Of a DNA stretch of 15,617 bases, positions 1 through 7,614 are shown in pieces (the stretch's first letter is position 1; each line of letters starts with the position of its first letter). The stretch covers positions 1 through 15,617 of the forward strand of contig JBBTRY010000025.1 in NCBI GenBank assembly GCA_038064955.1. The letters run 5' to 3'. Position numbers and translations under genes: made by a program. The notes beneath the pieces are model-generated. The model made no database searches and was not told the DNA's origin. It saw only the letters and a list, made by a program, of their open reading frames with translations. The DNA is from JBBTQX01 sp038064955. Lineage in GTDB: Bacteria > Patescibacteriota > Minisyncoccia > UBA6257 > GWB1-50-10.

Positions 1-92
1 TTGTAAGCGTGAGTGCTCAATCCACCCGCCTGTCATCTAGAATAAAGCAATTTCACTATTAATAAAACCCCCACGCATAATAGAACAAATAG
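1..92. other. Left-edge stretch without a recognisable gene
   Basis: I see no supported gene here. Together with the hairpin element and the terminator that follow it forms a gene-free stretch of 323 bases up to the stop of the nucleotidyltransferase-like gene. A short minus-strand frame starting at 36 runs off the edge and a plus-strand frame ends at about 60, but neither can be recognised. Confidence 0.4.
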
Positions 93-177
93 ATGAAACA
101 TAATATACCTGAAAAAGTGGGTAAGACTTGGGCTAGCGCCCCGGAGCGCACACTTTTTTGGGTATATTATGTTTCAT
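93..177. repeat. Long hairpin with repeated 50-bp core, copy 1
   Basis: A perfect 17-bp inverted repeat (93-109, ATGAAACATAATATACC, against 161-177) encloses a core at 112-161 that recurs base for base at 12188-12237. The core has its own short inverted ends (AAAAAGTG at 112-119 against CACTTTTT at 151-158) and a GC-rich centre that can form small inner stems. The arms share no sequence with those of copy 2. It lies downstream of a minus-strand operon and its terminator. It could be a small non-autonomous mobile element, a 3'-end RNA structure, or an amplification or assembly artefact. The repeat and the pairing are seen directly; the role is unknown. Confidence 0.85.
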
Positions 178-180
178 AAA

Positions 181-209
181 TAAAAACCTCCCGGCTTACG
201 CCGGGGAGG
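181..209 (-). terminator. Rho-independent terminator after the nucleotidyltransferase gene
   Basis: Read on the minus strand, a 9-bp GC-rich stem with one bulged base and a four-base loop (187-209) is followed by TTTTT. It lies 114 bases past the stop of the last gene of the left-hand group and is a good end for that transcript. A weaker look-alike hairpin with the same GGCG-loop-GC pattern sits just upstream at about 238-256. Confidence 0.75.
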
Positions 210-323
210 ATTGGAAAGGCTTTCCTCGGATTTCTTCGCTTCCAGCTTGCGCCGGAATTGAAGACGGGGAAAACTCTGCACACACACAAAGGCACTCTAG
301 CACGCTTTTTGGAAAAAAGCAAA

Positions 324-995
324 TCATTTCAGGTCAAAGTGGAATTCCAGCTCCTTGTCAGAGATTATCACCCGGTCCCATTTGGGCTTTTTTTCCACGT
401 ATCGGGCAAGCCGCCGTCGGGCGACGGGCTCGGCGATATTTTTCTCAATGATGTCGCCCAGCCAGCCTCCCAGCAAAAATTCGAACATTTTCCCGATAAG
501 ATTCGGGCCGGAATCCGAAAAGCGCAAATCTTGAAGCTTGGTTTCCGATTTTATTCCAAGTTCCTTATTCGCTTCGAAGAAATCTCCTATCGATTTTCCG
601 TCGCCGCAGATCGGCACAAGATGGCGGTAGATTTCCCGGCCGTATTCGTCCAGGCCGGATTTTTTAAAAGACACGGGCGTAATGAAGTGGCTGAAACAGA
701 ATTTGTCGGGACTACTCCCCTTAACGTCGTTCAGTCGGCGCGCCCGCAGGACGGAAAAGATAAAGTTTATAAAATACCGGGCGGTGAAGATACGCCCCTC
801 CCGCACGGAAACGATAACGTCGAAATCCGAATCCTCGTTCACTGTGCCGAGCGCCATCGAGTCGCTTGCGAGCACGAATTGAACGAAAGGCGCGAAACGG
901 AACCACTTCGCGAGTTTCAGGAGTTTCCGCCATTTTACATCCAGAATGAGCTTTTGACGGAGCGCGTCCGGAGGATTATAACTCACTTCCTTCAT
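324..995 (-). CDS. Nucleotidyltransferase-like protein
   Basis: A 223-residue protein with the nucleotidyltransferase fold signature of the polymerase-beta/MNT superfamily: a Gly-Thr at residues 50-51 followed by Asp57-Phe-Asp59, which matches the GS...DxD metal-binding motif. The hydrophobic strand before it (VQFVLASDSMALG) fits the fold. I cannot place the third catalytic acidic residue with certainty. Such proteins transfer a nucleotide to small molecules or proteins; the substrate here cannot be told. The start overlaps the end of rmuC by 20 bases, so the two are probably translated from one mRNA. It could instead be an inactive member of the family. The superfamily call is fairly firm, the function is not. 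Confidence 0.65.
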   Translation of the reverse strand: MKEVSYNPPDALRQKLILDVKWRKLLKLAKWFRFAPFVQFVLASDSMALGTVNEDSDFDVIVSVREGRIFTARYFINFIFSVLRARRLNDVKGSSPDKFCFSHFITPVSFKKSGLDEYGREIYRHLVPICGDGKSIGDFFEANKELGIKSETKLQDLRFSDSGPNLIGKMFEFLLGGWLGDIIEKNIAEPVARRRLARYVEKKPKWDRVIISDKELEFHFDLK

Positions 996-2028
996 TTTCG
1001 TTTTCCGGACCCTCCAGAATCATCGGCTTTATTCCGGCCGTTTCGCCGGTAATCTTGAGAAAATCCTTGTCTATTTTCCCAAGTTCCTTATTGGCGCTAT
1101 TATACATATTCACCGTCGTGCCGAGATTTCTTCCTAATTTTTTGAAATAATCGTCGTAATTCACGATATGCTTTTCCAGGTTTATCACCTGCTTAATAAT
1201 GACTTGAGCTTGCTCGGAGATTCTCTGGTTTTTAAGCCCCTGGAGGACGGTTTGGAGATAAGCCAAGAAAGAAGTCGGCGAGACGATGATTACTTTTTTC
1301 TGACCGGCATAATTTATCAAGTTTTTCGTGTCATCCGTTACCGCTCCAACCTTGTTTATGAGCAAATCGTAATAAACCGCCTCCGACGGTATGAACATAA
1401 AAGCGAAGTCCATCGTATTTTCTTCGGGTTTCACGTATTTCGAAGTCTCATCGATTCTGATTTTCAAATCGGAAATGAAGGCGGATTCATACCTCTTTCT
1501 TTCCGAATCTTCGCGCGCTTCCAGTATCCGGTTGTAGTTCTCCAGGCTGAATTTGGAATCTATTGGAATTATCCGCTTATCCACGAAAACCGCCGCATCC
1601 ACTATCACCCCGTCTTTGAAGGGGTACTGCATTTTATACGAACCGGGCGGAAGAACGTTCTTGAGAACGGTCTCAAGATAATATTCCCCCAATATGCCGC
1701 GCTGCTTGGGATTTTTGAGTATGTCCTGCAGGCTTTTAAGCTGGTCGGCGAAGTTCACAACCTGCTTATTCGTTTCATCTAGGCGCACGAGTTTTTCCGT
1801 CACATCCCGGATTATCTTCGCGCTCTGGCCAAGCTGGCTCTGGACGAATGTATTCGATTCGCCCATTTTCTTGTCCACCATATTCCGCATCTCGTTCATT
1901 TGATTCAAAAGCATCGAAAAGGCCTGACTATCTTCTTTCGGTTCCTCAAACTTTTTTCTGAGGAAAAAAATAACTGCCGCGAATCCGATTACCAATACCG
2001 CCAGTATGAAAATTGTGTTAGTGTCCAT
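976..2028 (-). CDS. rmuC: RmuC family protein
   Basis: A 350-residue protein with an N-terminal membrane segment (about residues 5-23), a charged coiled-coil stretch (about 30-95), and then the RmuC core, recognisable by GILGEYYLETVLKNVLPPG, the IVDAAVFV strand and the IPIDSKFSLENY motif typical of this nuclease-like fold. RmuC was named from its effect on recombination at inverted repeats in E. coli. Its biochemical activity is poorly defined, although the core resembles restriction-type nucleases, with the Asp of the PIDSK motif as a likely catalytic residue. It is shorter than the E. coli protein, as is usual for compact genomes. There is no clear ribosome binding site before the ATG. The stop overlaps the next gene. 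Confidence 0.9.
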   Translation of the reverse strand: MDTNTIFILAVLVIGFAAVIFFLRKKFEEPKEDSQAFSMLLNQMNEMRNMVDKKMGESNTFVQSQLGQSAKIIRDVTEKLVRLDETNKQVVNFADQLKSLQDILKNPKQRGILGEYYLETVLKNVLPPGSYKMQYPFKDGVIVDAAVFVDKRIIPIDSKFSLENYNRILEAREDSERKRYESAFISDLKIRIDETSKYVKPEENTMDFAFMFIPSEAVYYDLLINKVGAVTDDTKNLINYAGQKKVIIVSPTSFLAYLQTVLQGLKNQRISEQAQVIIKQVINLEKHIVNYDDYFKKLGRNLGTTVNMYNSANKELGKIDKDFLKITGETAGIKPMILEGPENENEGSEL

Positions 2029-2077
2029 ATTTTATAAGTCGTATTTTCCGTATTCTAAATTCTAGATTCTGATATTA

Positions 2078-2413
2078 TCAGTTCGCGCTCGCGACTACTC
2101 CCGTAATTATAAGCGTAAGGAGCGCGATGAGCACGTTTACCGAAACAAAAAGATAAGAAAGAAAGCATTCGCGATGAAAAAGCGTTCCGGCGAGCCAAAG
2201 GTTCGCGGCCGCGATTATGATGCCACCCGCCCAGATACTCCAAAAATCCGTCAGGTTGCCCACAAAGTCCACGCCGCGAAAGGCGTCAAAGTGGAGAATA
2301 ATGGGATAGGAAAGGCCATTTAGCCGAAATATGCCCAGAAGAAAGCTTGCGGCAAAAAGCGCGGCCGAGATACCAATGAGAATAAGGAGAATTTTTTCGC
2401 GGAAAATAGCCAT
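2078..2413 (-). CDS. Small three-helix membrane protein
   Basis: A 111-residue protein with about three hydrophobic segments (residues 7-27, about 58-77 and about 85-107). Between the first two is the stretch ILHFDAFRGVDFVG, which resembles an LHYN...GIDxIG motif that I recall from small conserved membrane proteins of Parcubacteria. No enzyme motif is visible. It starts 6 bases after the stop of the HIT gene, so it belongs to the same transcript. The function is unknown. The stop codon lies inside a short perfect hairpin (CTGATATTATCAG, 2069-2081). Confidence 0.75.
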   Translation of the reverse strand: MAIFREKILLILIGISAALFAASFLLGIFRLNGLSYPIILHFDAFRGVDFVGNLTDFWSIWAGGIIIAAANLWLAGTLFHRECFLSYLFVSVNVLIALLTLIITGVVASAN

Positions 2414-2419
2414 CGGTGT

Positions 2420-2878
2420 TTACTTGGCGTTTCTGATTTTTTCCGCCAAGGCGGCGAGCTGGGCGTCATCCGCGCGCTTATAATCGTGGGAAGATATATA
2501 GCCCTCGTATTTTTCGAAATACTTGTCCATATTTGGATGGATTGGCTTCCAATTCGGCGTTTCCGTCCCGTGCATTGGGAAAAGCTTCGCGTGTACGTGG
2601 TCGACGCCGAAACCCTCGAATATCATTCCGGTGCGCTTCACATCCCCGAATGCCTTATCCAAAAGCTTGGCCGCCTCTCCCGCCGCGGCGACGAGTCCGG
2701 CGAGCGCGTCTTTCGGCAAGTCGAAAGCGTAGCTCGAATAGTGCTCTTTCGTGATAACAACGGAAAAACCCTCCGTATTCGGAAAGATGGAAAGGAAAGC
2801 CATGTGTTTCGCATCTTCCCAAAACTTATGGGCCGGCAACTCCCCTTTGGCGATTTTGCAGAAAACGCAGTCTTCCAT
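2420..2878 (-). CDS. HIT family nucleotide-binding protein
   Basis: A 152-residue histidine-triad protein. It opens with the Cys-x-x-Cys (residues 4 and 7) seen in many zinc-binding bacterial HIT proteins, has the central strand pattern up to TEGFSVVITKEH, and carries the triad as His94-Val-His96-Ala-Lys98. The middle His, which is the nucleophile in the family, is kept, but the third His is replaced by Lys. HIT proteins hydrolyse or transfer nucleoside monophosphates (AMP-NH2, Ap4A and the like). The C-terminal part (PMHGTETPNW onward) is longer than in Hint. It follows tRNA-Glu in the cell-wall operon, 61 bases downstream. A TAAAAT box six bases before the ATG could give it an extra, nearly leaderless promoter. 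Confidence 0.88.
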   Translation of the reverse strand: MEDCVFCKIAKGELPAHKFWEDAKHMAFLSIFPNTEGFSVVITKEHYSSYAFDLPKDALAGLVAAAGEAAKLLDKAFGDVKRTGMIFEGFGVDHVHAKLFPMHGTETPNWKPIHPNMDKYFEKYEGYISSHDYKRADDAQLAALAEKIRNAK

Positions 2879-2939
2879 GCCTTTATTTTACAACAAATCG
2901 GGAAAATTTGCCCCGGAAAACAAAAAGCCTATTTTCATG

Positions 2940-3010
2940 TAGCCCCACGGAGAATTGAACTCCGGTTTTAGCGATGAGAACGCTATGTCCTACCACTAGA
3001 CGATAGGGCC
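2940..3010 (-). tRNA. tRNA-Glu (anticodon CTC)
   Basis: The minus strand folds as a full cloverleaf: acceptor GGCCCTA with TGGGGCT, D arm GTCT-AGTGGTA-GGAC, anticodon arm TAGCG-TTCTCAT-CGCTA with anticodon CTC, T arm CGGAG-TTCAATT-CTCCG, discriminator A. CCA is not encoded (CAT follows). It starts only 12 bases after the murF-like stop, leaving no room for its own promoter, so it is probably cut out of the cell-wall operon transcript. Confidence 0.95.
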
Positions 3011-3022
3011 AATGGCTATACC

Positions 3023-4330
3023 TTACTCATAAATCCCCTCCTTTTCAAGCCACGCCTTGTCTTGGCGCACCAAAAGTTCTTTGGAACGGAGCGGCTCGGC
3101 CATTATTTCTTTCACCACTTTTTCCAACCGCACTCCTTGCGAAGCCTTCAAAAGTACGATATCTCCGGCTTTCAATTTATCCTGGAGGAATCGGCCGGCT
3201 TCATGGATATCATCGAAGGAAAATATCGAACTTTTCGCCATCCTGTTCTTGAGCGCGCCATCGGCAATGAGCTTCCCCCGCAAGCCGACGGTAATGAGCA
3301 AATCCGCGCGCTTCGCGGCGAGCGCTCCGATCTCTTCGTGCGCCTCCATTGTATACTTCCCGATCTCGAGCATATCTCCCAGAACGGCGATTTTCCGCTT
3401 TGCCTTGAGCGTTTTGAATATCTCGAGCGCTTCCCGCATGGCGAGCGGCGAAGCGTTATAGGTATCATCGATTACAATCGAGCCTTTTATTCCCGGCAAA
3501 ACCCGCAGGCGGCCGGCTGGCATTCCCGCTTTCGCGAGACTATCCGCAATCTTCACGAGATTAATGCCGAAAGTCATCCCCACGGCGATACCCACAGCCG
3601 AAGCGTAAGCGGCGGTCTTGCCCAAAACGCCCGGTATTCTGAAGGGAACGACGTTTCCGTTATAACCGATTTTAAAAGAAATTCCAGCCTCGCCGGTTTC
3701 CGCATCCAATTGGTTTCTGAAATTTATTATTTTGATATCCGCTTTGTCCGATATGCCGTAAGTAATGACGCGTCCGCGCGTGTCCTCCGCCATTTTAAGC
3801 ACCTTCGGATCATCGGCATTCAGTACCGCGAAACCGGTCGCGGGTAATTGGGCGATAAGTTTCGCTTTTTCTTTCGCCACCCCGTCGGGCCCCGAAAAGA
3901 ATTCCACGTGCACCGGCACATTCCCGATCGCCGTGATTACGCCGATCTGCGCCCGGGCAATGTCCAGAAGATAATTCATATCATTCGGCCTATCCACGCC
4001 GTACTCAAGGACGAGTATTTCCGGATACCGCGGATTTTTCACGATAAGCTGGAAAACACCGAAGAGAACGGTCTTCAGCCAGAAAAAAGCGCCACCCGTC
4101 TTTTCCCAGTCACCGATGATATTGAGCGGCAGACCCAATTCGTTGTTGAAATTATTGGAAGAGGCGCGAACACTCCGTTCTCCCGAAAGAGCCGCGGTAA
4201 TGGCCATTTTAGCGGATGTCTTGCCGACATTGCCCGTTACACCGATTATGGCCGGCTCGTAGCGTTTAATTGTAAGCCTGGCGATCAGGTTTAATTTCCA
4301 CATCAAAATTTTCAGAATTAAATTTTTCAT
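3023..4330 (-). CDS. murF: MurF-like Mur ligase (D-Ala-D-Ala adding), short N terminus
   Basis: A 435-residue Mur ligase: ATP P-loop GVTGNVGKTS at residues 30-39, a VLNADDP strand at 169-175, DDTYNASP at 288-295 (typical of MurF), LGDMLEIG at 317-324 and the C-terminal ASQGVRLEKVV at 396-406. MurF joins D-Ala-D-Ala to UDP-MurNAc-tripeptide in the cytoplasm. In classical MurF the P-loop lies near residue 100 after a substrate-binding domain. Here that domain is missing and is replaced by a short hydrophobic helix (2-20) that may sit at the membrane. An extra segment (about 80-125) follows the usual NxN region. ftsI ends 2 bases before its ATG, so it lies in the division operon, which supports the assignment. 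A related ligase using a different substrate remains possible. Confidence 0.82.
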   Translation of the reverse strand: MKNLILKILMWKLNLIARLTIKRYEPAIIGVTGNVGKTSAKMAITAALSGERSVRASSNNFNNELGLPLNIIGDWEKTGGAFFWLKTVLFGVFQLIVKNPRYPEILVLEYGVDRPNDMNYLLDIARAQIGVITAIGNVPVHVEFFSGPDGVAKEKAKLIAQLPATGFAVLNADDPKVLKMAEDTRGRVITYGISDKADIKIINFRNQLDAETGEAGISFKIGYNGNVVPFRIPGVLGKTAAYASAVGIAVGMTFGINLVKIADSLAKAGMPAGRLRVLPGIKGSIVIDDTYNASPLAMREALEIFKTLKAKRKIAVLGDMLEIGKYTMEAHEEIGALAAKRADLLITVGLRGKLIADGALKNRMAKSSIFSFDDIHEAGRFLQDKLKAGDIVLLKASQGVRLEKVVKEIMAEPLRSKELLVRQDKAWLEKEGIYE

Positions 4331-4332
4331 TA

Positions 4333-5934
4333 TTATTTCGGCTGAGTTTTATTATCCGGAGCGATGTTCAGATAGCTCAAGGCAAATGTGGCAAGCTCCC
4401 GGAAGGCCGGCACGACGGTCAAAGCCGCGAGTTCTTTCCCGATTTTCGGCTTTTCCAGCTTCACGAGAATAACAAACTTGGGATTGGAGGCCGGGGCCAT
4501 TCCAATGAAAGTATGGATGAAATCATCCGGCAGATAACCGCCGCGCGTCGGAATATAGGCCGTGCCAGTCTTCCCCGCGATATTGAATTGAGGAATGGTT
4601 GCCACGCCGCCTTTGGTGGCCGCCGAACGCATCATTTCCTTCACTTTCCGGGCCGTATCCTCGCTCACTGCCCGCCGAATCACGTAGGGTTTCGAATCTT
4701 GATTAATATAAGGGCGCATCAGGAGGCCGCCGTTGGCGAAAACAGAAAAAGCATTAATCATCTGAAGCGGAGTGACGGATGTGCCCTGACCGTAAGCCGC
4801 CGTGGCGTAGTCGATATCCTGAGCATTCTTGTTCGCTAAATTCGCCAGGCTGCCCGTAACTTCATCCGGCAAATCGATACCGGTTCTAACGCCGAAGCCG
4901 AAATTTTTCAGATACTCGTAAAATATTTTCCGGCCGATTTTCTGCTGAGCAAAAACCGCGCCGGTATTTATGGAGCGTTCGATGACGGTCGTCATCGTGG
5001 TGCCCGGCCCGTAAGTCTTATGGTCCCAATTGGTGATTTTTTTGCCGTTCAAGGTGATATAACCCTTATCGGTATAAGTCGTGTCCGGTGTAAGAATACC
5101 CGCATCAATGCCCGCCGCCATCGTAATGGGCTTGAAGACCGAGCCGGGTTCGTAAACCAGTTGGACGGCGGAGTTTATGAAATCGCCGAGCGGATAATTT
5201 TTATAATCGTTCGGGTCGAAGTTAGGATACTTGGCCATCGCGAGAATTTTACCCGTTTGCGGTTCCTCAATGATTATGTTCCCGCTTACGGCGGCGTGCT
5301 CCGTGACGAGCTTCGCGATGGTTTCTTCCGCCTGGGCCTGGAGATTGCGGTCAATGGTGAGCCCAATATCGCGTCCGTCCGCGAGCGCGTTGTTATAATA
5401 TTTCTCCGCGCCGTAGAGCCCTTTGGGCGCGTCCGTATCTTTATTCACTCCCACAAATCCCAGAACTTGGCTACCGAGCTTTTCGAACGGATAAAAACGG
5501 TATTGTTTGGTGTCTTCGTATATTCCATCGAGATTGAGCTTCTCGATAGCATCAAGCTGTTCGGGTGTCGCCTTCTCGGCAATCATACGAAAAAGGCTCT
5601 TAGAATCGCTCAAATATCCCGTGAATGTTTCGGCCGGAAGATTAAGTACTGACGAAAGCGCTTCGGCGGTCCCGTTTGAATCGGTCACCTCCTTTGGCAC
5701 ACCGTAGACTATAGGGTAGTCTTTGTTGAAAGCAACCGTGATGCGAGTATCCGATCGGTCCGTAAAAAAGAGCTGGCCCCGGCGCATCTGGAGTTGCGCC
5801 AAAGCCTCGCTTCTCGCTTGAACTTTATTGAAATAATAATCGCCTTCTTGTATCTGGAGAGTATATAAATGGAAGCCCAAAAGACCGAACAATACGCCGA
5901 ATATTAACGTGAGTAAGAGGAATCGGACACCCAT
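4333..5934 (-). CDS. ftsI: Septal penicillin-binding protein (FtsI/PBP2 class B transpeptidase)
   Basis: A 533-residue class B penicillin-binding protein. One N-terminal transmembrane helix (residues 4-27) is followed by the PBP dimerisation domain and the transpeptidase domain with all three active-site motifs: SVFK (Ser265-Lys268), SIN (321-323) and KTGT (455-458). The protein crosslinks peptidoglycan at the septum, facing outward from the cytoplasmic membrane, with FtsW as its usual partner. The position between the ftsL-like gene and a murF-like gene fits the dcw order and favours FtsI over a rod-type PBP2. The start overlaps the end of the ftsL-like gene by 31 bases, so translation is probably coupled; no good ribosome site is seen. 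Confidence 0.93.
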   Translation of the reverse strand: MGVRFLLLTLIFGVLFGLLGFHLYTLQIQEGDYYFNKVQARSEALAQLQMRRGQLFFTDRSDTRITVAFNKDYPIVYGVPKEVTDSNGTAEALSSVLNLPAETFTGYLSDSKSLFRMIAEKATPEQLDAIEKLNLDGIYEDTKQYRFYPFEKLGSQVLGFVGVNKDTDAPKGLYGAEKYYNNALADGRDIGLTIDRNLQAQAEETIAKLVTEHAAVSGNIIIEEPQTGKILAMAKYPNFDPNDYKNYPLGDFINSAVQLVYEPGSVFKPITMAAGIDAGILTPDTTYTDKGYITLNGKKITNWDHKTYGPGTTMTTVIERSINTGAVFAQQKIGRKIFYEYLKNFGFGVRTGIDLPDEVTGSLANLANKNAQDIDYATAAYGQGTSVTPLQMINAFSVFANGGLLMRPYINQDSKPYVIRRAVSEDTARKVKEMMRSAATKGGVATIPQFNIAGKTGTAYIPTRGGYLPDDFIHTFIGMAPASNPKFVILVKLEKPKIGKELAALTVVPAFRELATFALSYLNIAPDNKTQPK

Positions 5935-6221
5935 TGGTATTGGTTGATATATCGCGGTTTCCGTTCCAGGGTCAGATGATGCTCTTTGGCCAATGAATCC
6001 AATCGGACCGGATCTGTCATTTTATAAAGATTATTTTTGAGGTCCGCGTTGGCCGCCGTGGCATCTGCTATCTGTTTTTTAAGCGAACTCGCCTGATAAC
6101 GGGCGTTTACAAGTGAATTATACCCCAAGACGTAGAAAATTCCACTCACAAATACGGTGACGAAAAGCAAAATCAGGAAACGGAAATTGTTTTTGGCTTC
6201 GATGGGTTTGATTATTGTCAT
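5904..6221 (-). CDS. ftsL: FtsL-like division protein
   Basis: A 105-residue bitopic protein with a short cytoplasmic N terminus, one transmembrane helix (about residues 13-34) and an extracellular coiled coil (about 40-70) that ends in a DPVRLDSLAKEHHLTL stretch, a typical FtsL/DivIC ending. In other bacteria FtsL forms a complex with FtsB and FtsQ and activates FtsWI. Sequence identity in this family is always low, so the call rests on topology and position: it lies between rsmH, with which it shares an ATGA overlap, and ftsI, which it overlaps by 31 bases. It could equally be named a septum formation initiator family protein. Confidence 0.75.
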   Translation of the reverse strand: MTIIKPIEAKNNFRFLILLFVTVFVSGIFYVLGYNSLVNARYQASSLKKQIADATAANADLKNNLYKMTDPVRLDSLAKEHHLTLERKPRYINQYQWVSDSSYSR

Positions 6222-7153
6222 ATGATTGCAATGGCTCTTAGTTTAGCCGAGCGACTTTTTGGGTTTGTTTTGCTTTCTTCCCGGCCGGCTGTCGTTGGTT
6301 TTTTGATTATGAATCGGGCTTTTTTCTCCTTAACGAGATTTTGGAAATGCTGTTTGACCAGGCGGTCTTCCAGCGAATGGAACGAGATAATCGCGATTCG
6401 ACCGTCTTTGCCAACTATCTCCGGAAGATTTTTCAGGATATTTTCCAAGTTTCCCAGCTCGTCGTTTACGAATATCCGAAGAGCCTGGAAAGTTCTCGTC
6501 GCGGGATGGATGCGGCCGTGCTCGTAGTTCTTTGGAACGGCGCTCCGGATAATTTCCGCGAGCTCGTCCGTCGTTCCGATTCTTTTCTCCCGGCGCTTTT
6601 CGACTATCCTCTTCGCGATTCGCCTCGATAATCTTTCTTCGCCGTAACGGTAAATAATGTCGGCCAGTTCCGCTTCGTTCCGGCCGTTCACGATGCTGGC
6701 CGCCGTCGGTCGGTCTTCGTCGCCCGGGTTGTAGCGCATATCCAGCGGTTCATTTTTCAAAAAACTGAAACCCCGGCCGGAATGCTCCAGCTGGTCGCTT
6801 GAGAATCCCAAGTCCAGTAGCAATCCATCGGCTTTCGCTAAGCGGTGCTTCTCCAATATCTCCGGCAAGTTCGCGTAATTCTCGTGGATTAAAATCAGCT
6901 TGCCCTTCATCTCCGGATTTTCCCGGCGGAAATCTTCCAAATTCCTCTGGTCCCAATCGAGTCCCAAAAGCGTGCCGCGGGATTTTATTTTTTCCAACAC
7001 CGCTTTCGCGTGTCCGCCGGCGCCTAGCGTGCCGTCGATAAAAAATTCTCCGGGCTGCGGATCAAGCGCTTTCAAAACTTCGTTCAAAAGAACGGAAATA
7101 TGATTCGCGTTGTGAATCATGAATAATGAATTGATTTTTAAAGTTTTGTTCAT
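6218..7153 (-). CDS. rsmH: 16S rRNA (cytosine1402-N4)-methyltransferase RsmH
   Basis: A 311-residue RsmH (MraW), which methylates N4 of C1402 of 16S rRNA in the ribosomal P site using S-adenosylmethionine. Hallmarks are the SAM-binding FIDGTLGAGGHA, LLGLDWDQ, DGLLLDLGFSSDQLE with GRGFSF and PLDMRYN, then HPATRTFQALRIFVNDEL and ISFHSLEDRLVKQHF near the C terminus. Length is normal. I keep the start at 7153 because a GGAA lies a few bases before it and mraZ ends 11 bases upstream; an internal ATG at 7120 (MIHNANHISVLLNEV) would match the family's usual start and cannot be excluded. The stop overlaps the ftsL-like start as ATGA. Confidence 0.97.
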   Translation of the reverse strand: MNKTLKINSLFMIHNANHISVLLNEVLKALDPQPGEFFIDGTLGAGGHAKAVLEKIKSRGTLLGLDWDQRNLEDFRRENPEMKGKLILIHENYANLPEILEKHRLAKADGLLLDLGFSSDQLEHSGRGFSFLKNEPLDMRYNPGDEDRPTAASIVNGRNEAELADIIYRYGEERLSRRIAKRIVEKRREKRIGTTDELAEIIRSAVPKNYEHGRIHPATRTFQALRIFVNDELGNLENILKNLPEIVGKDGRIAIISFHSLEDRLVKQHFQNLVKEKKARFIIKKPTTAGREESKTNPKSRSAKLRAIAII

Positions 7154-7164
7154 AATTTCCGGTT

Positions 7165-7596
7165 TTAAATTCCCAATTCTCCCAGCTTCTCGGCGATTTC
7201 ATCAGAGGAGGCTTCCGTCTTTTGCTTATACGCTTGCCACTCCCCTTCGTCCCAGACTTCCATTCGATTATAGAGGCCAGTCACGACCGCCTGTTTTTTC
7301 AATCCCGCATATTTTCTCAAATAATCCGGCACCAGTATTCTTCCTTGCGCATCCACTTTCGCGTCGCTCGCGCCCGCAAGCATCAATCTGACGAAGGCCC
7401 GCGAGTTCGCCTGCGCGAGCGGAAGATTCATAAGTTTCTGAACCAGAACTTCCCATTCGTTCGCTCCGAAAATAAATAAACATTTGTCCAAACCACGAGT
7501 AATGATGGCGCCGACGCCTAACTTTTCTCTGAACTTGGCCGGGACCGCTAAGCGGCCTTTGATATCCAGACTATGTTTAAATTCTCCGAGTATCAT
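7165..7596 (-). CDS. mraZ: Transcriptional regulator MraZ
   Basis: A 143-residue MraZ, the usual first gene of the dcw cluster. It contains two AbrB-like halves, each with the DxxGRxxxP signature: DIKGRLAVPAKFR near residues 11-23 and DAQGRILVPDYLR in the second half. MraZ forms a ring and binds direct TGGGN repeats before its own gene to control the operon; such repeats are visible upstream at 7615-7658. Length matches the family. No Shine-Dalgarno sequence precedes the ATG. It leads a compact operon with rsmH, the ftsL-like gene, ftsI and the murF-like gene. Confidence 0.97.
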   Translation of the reverse strand: MILGEFKHSLDIKGRLAVPAKFREKLGVGAIITRGLDKCLFIFGANEWEVLVQKLMNLPLAQANSRAFVRLMLAGASDAKVDAQGRILVPDYLRKYAGLKKQAVVTGLYNRMEVWDEGEWQAYKQKTEASSDEIAEKLGELGI

Positions 7597-7614
7597 TAAT
7601 ATTTTTGATGTTAT

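Noticed and set aside
1..36. Possible minus-strand gene start (MTGGWIEHSRLQ) running off the left edge
   Set aside because: Only twelve codons are visible, with no recognisable motif or ribosome site; a plus-strand frame in the same place is equally open.
93..177. CRISPR repeat or transposon end as an explanation for the repeated 50-bp core
   Set aside because: The two copies are 12 kb apart with no spacers, no transposase gene is in the window, and no direct target repeats flank either copy.
258..1052. Long plus-strand reading frame of 264 codons opposite the nucleotidyltransferase-like gene
   Set aside because: It lies antisense to a gene with a clear family motif, has no recognisable domain, and its composition is what the reverse of that gene would give.
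3062..3847. Plus-strand frame of 261 codons opposite the murF-like gene
   Set aside because: It is a shadow of a well-supported Mur ligase; the translated sequence shows no family pattern.
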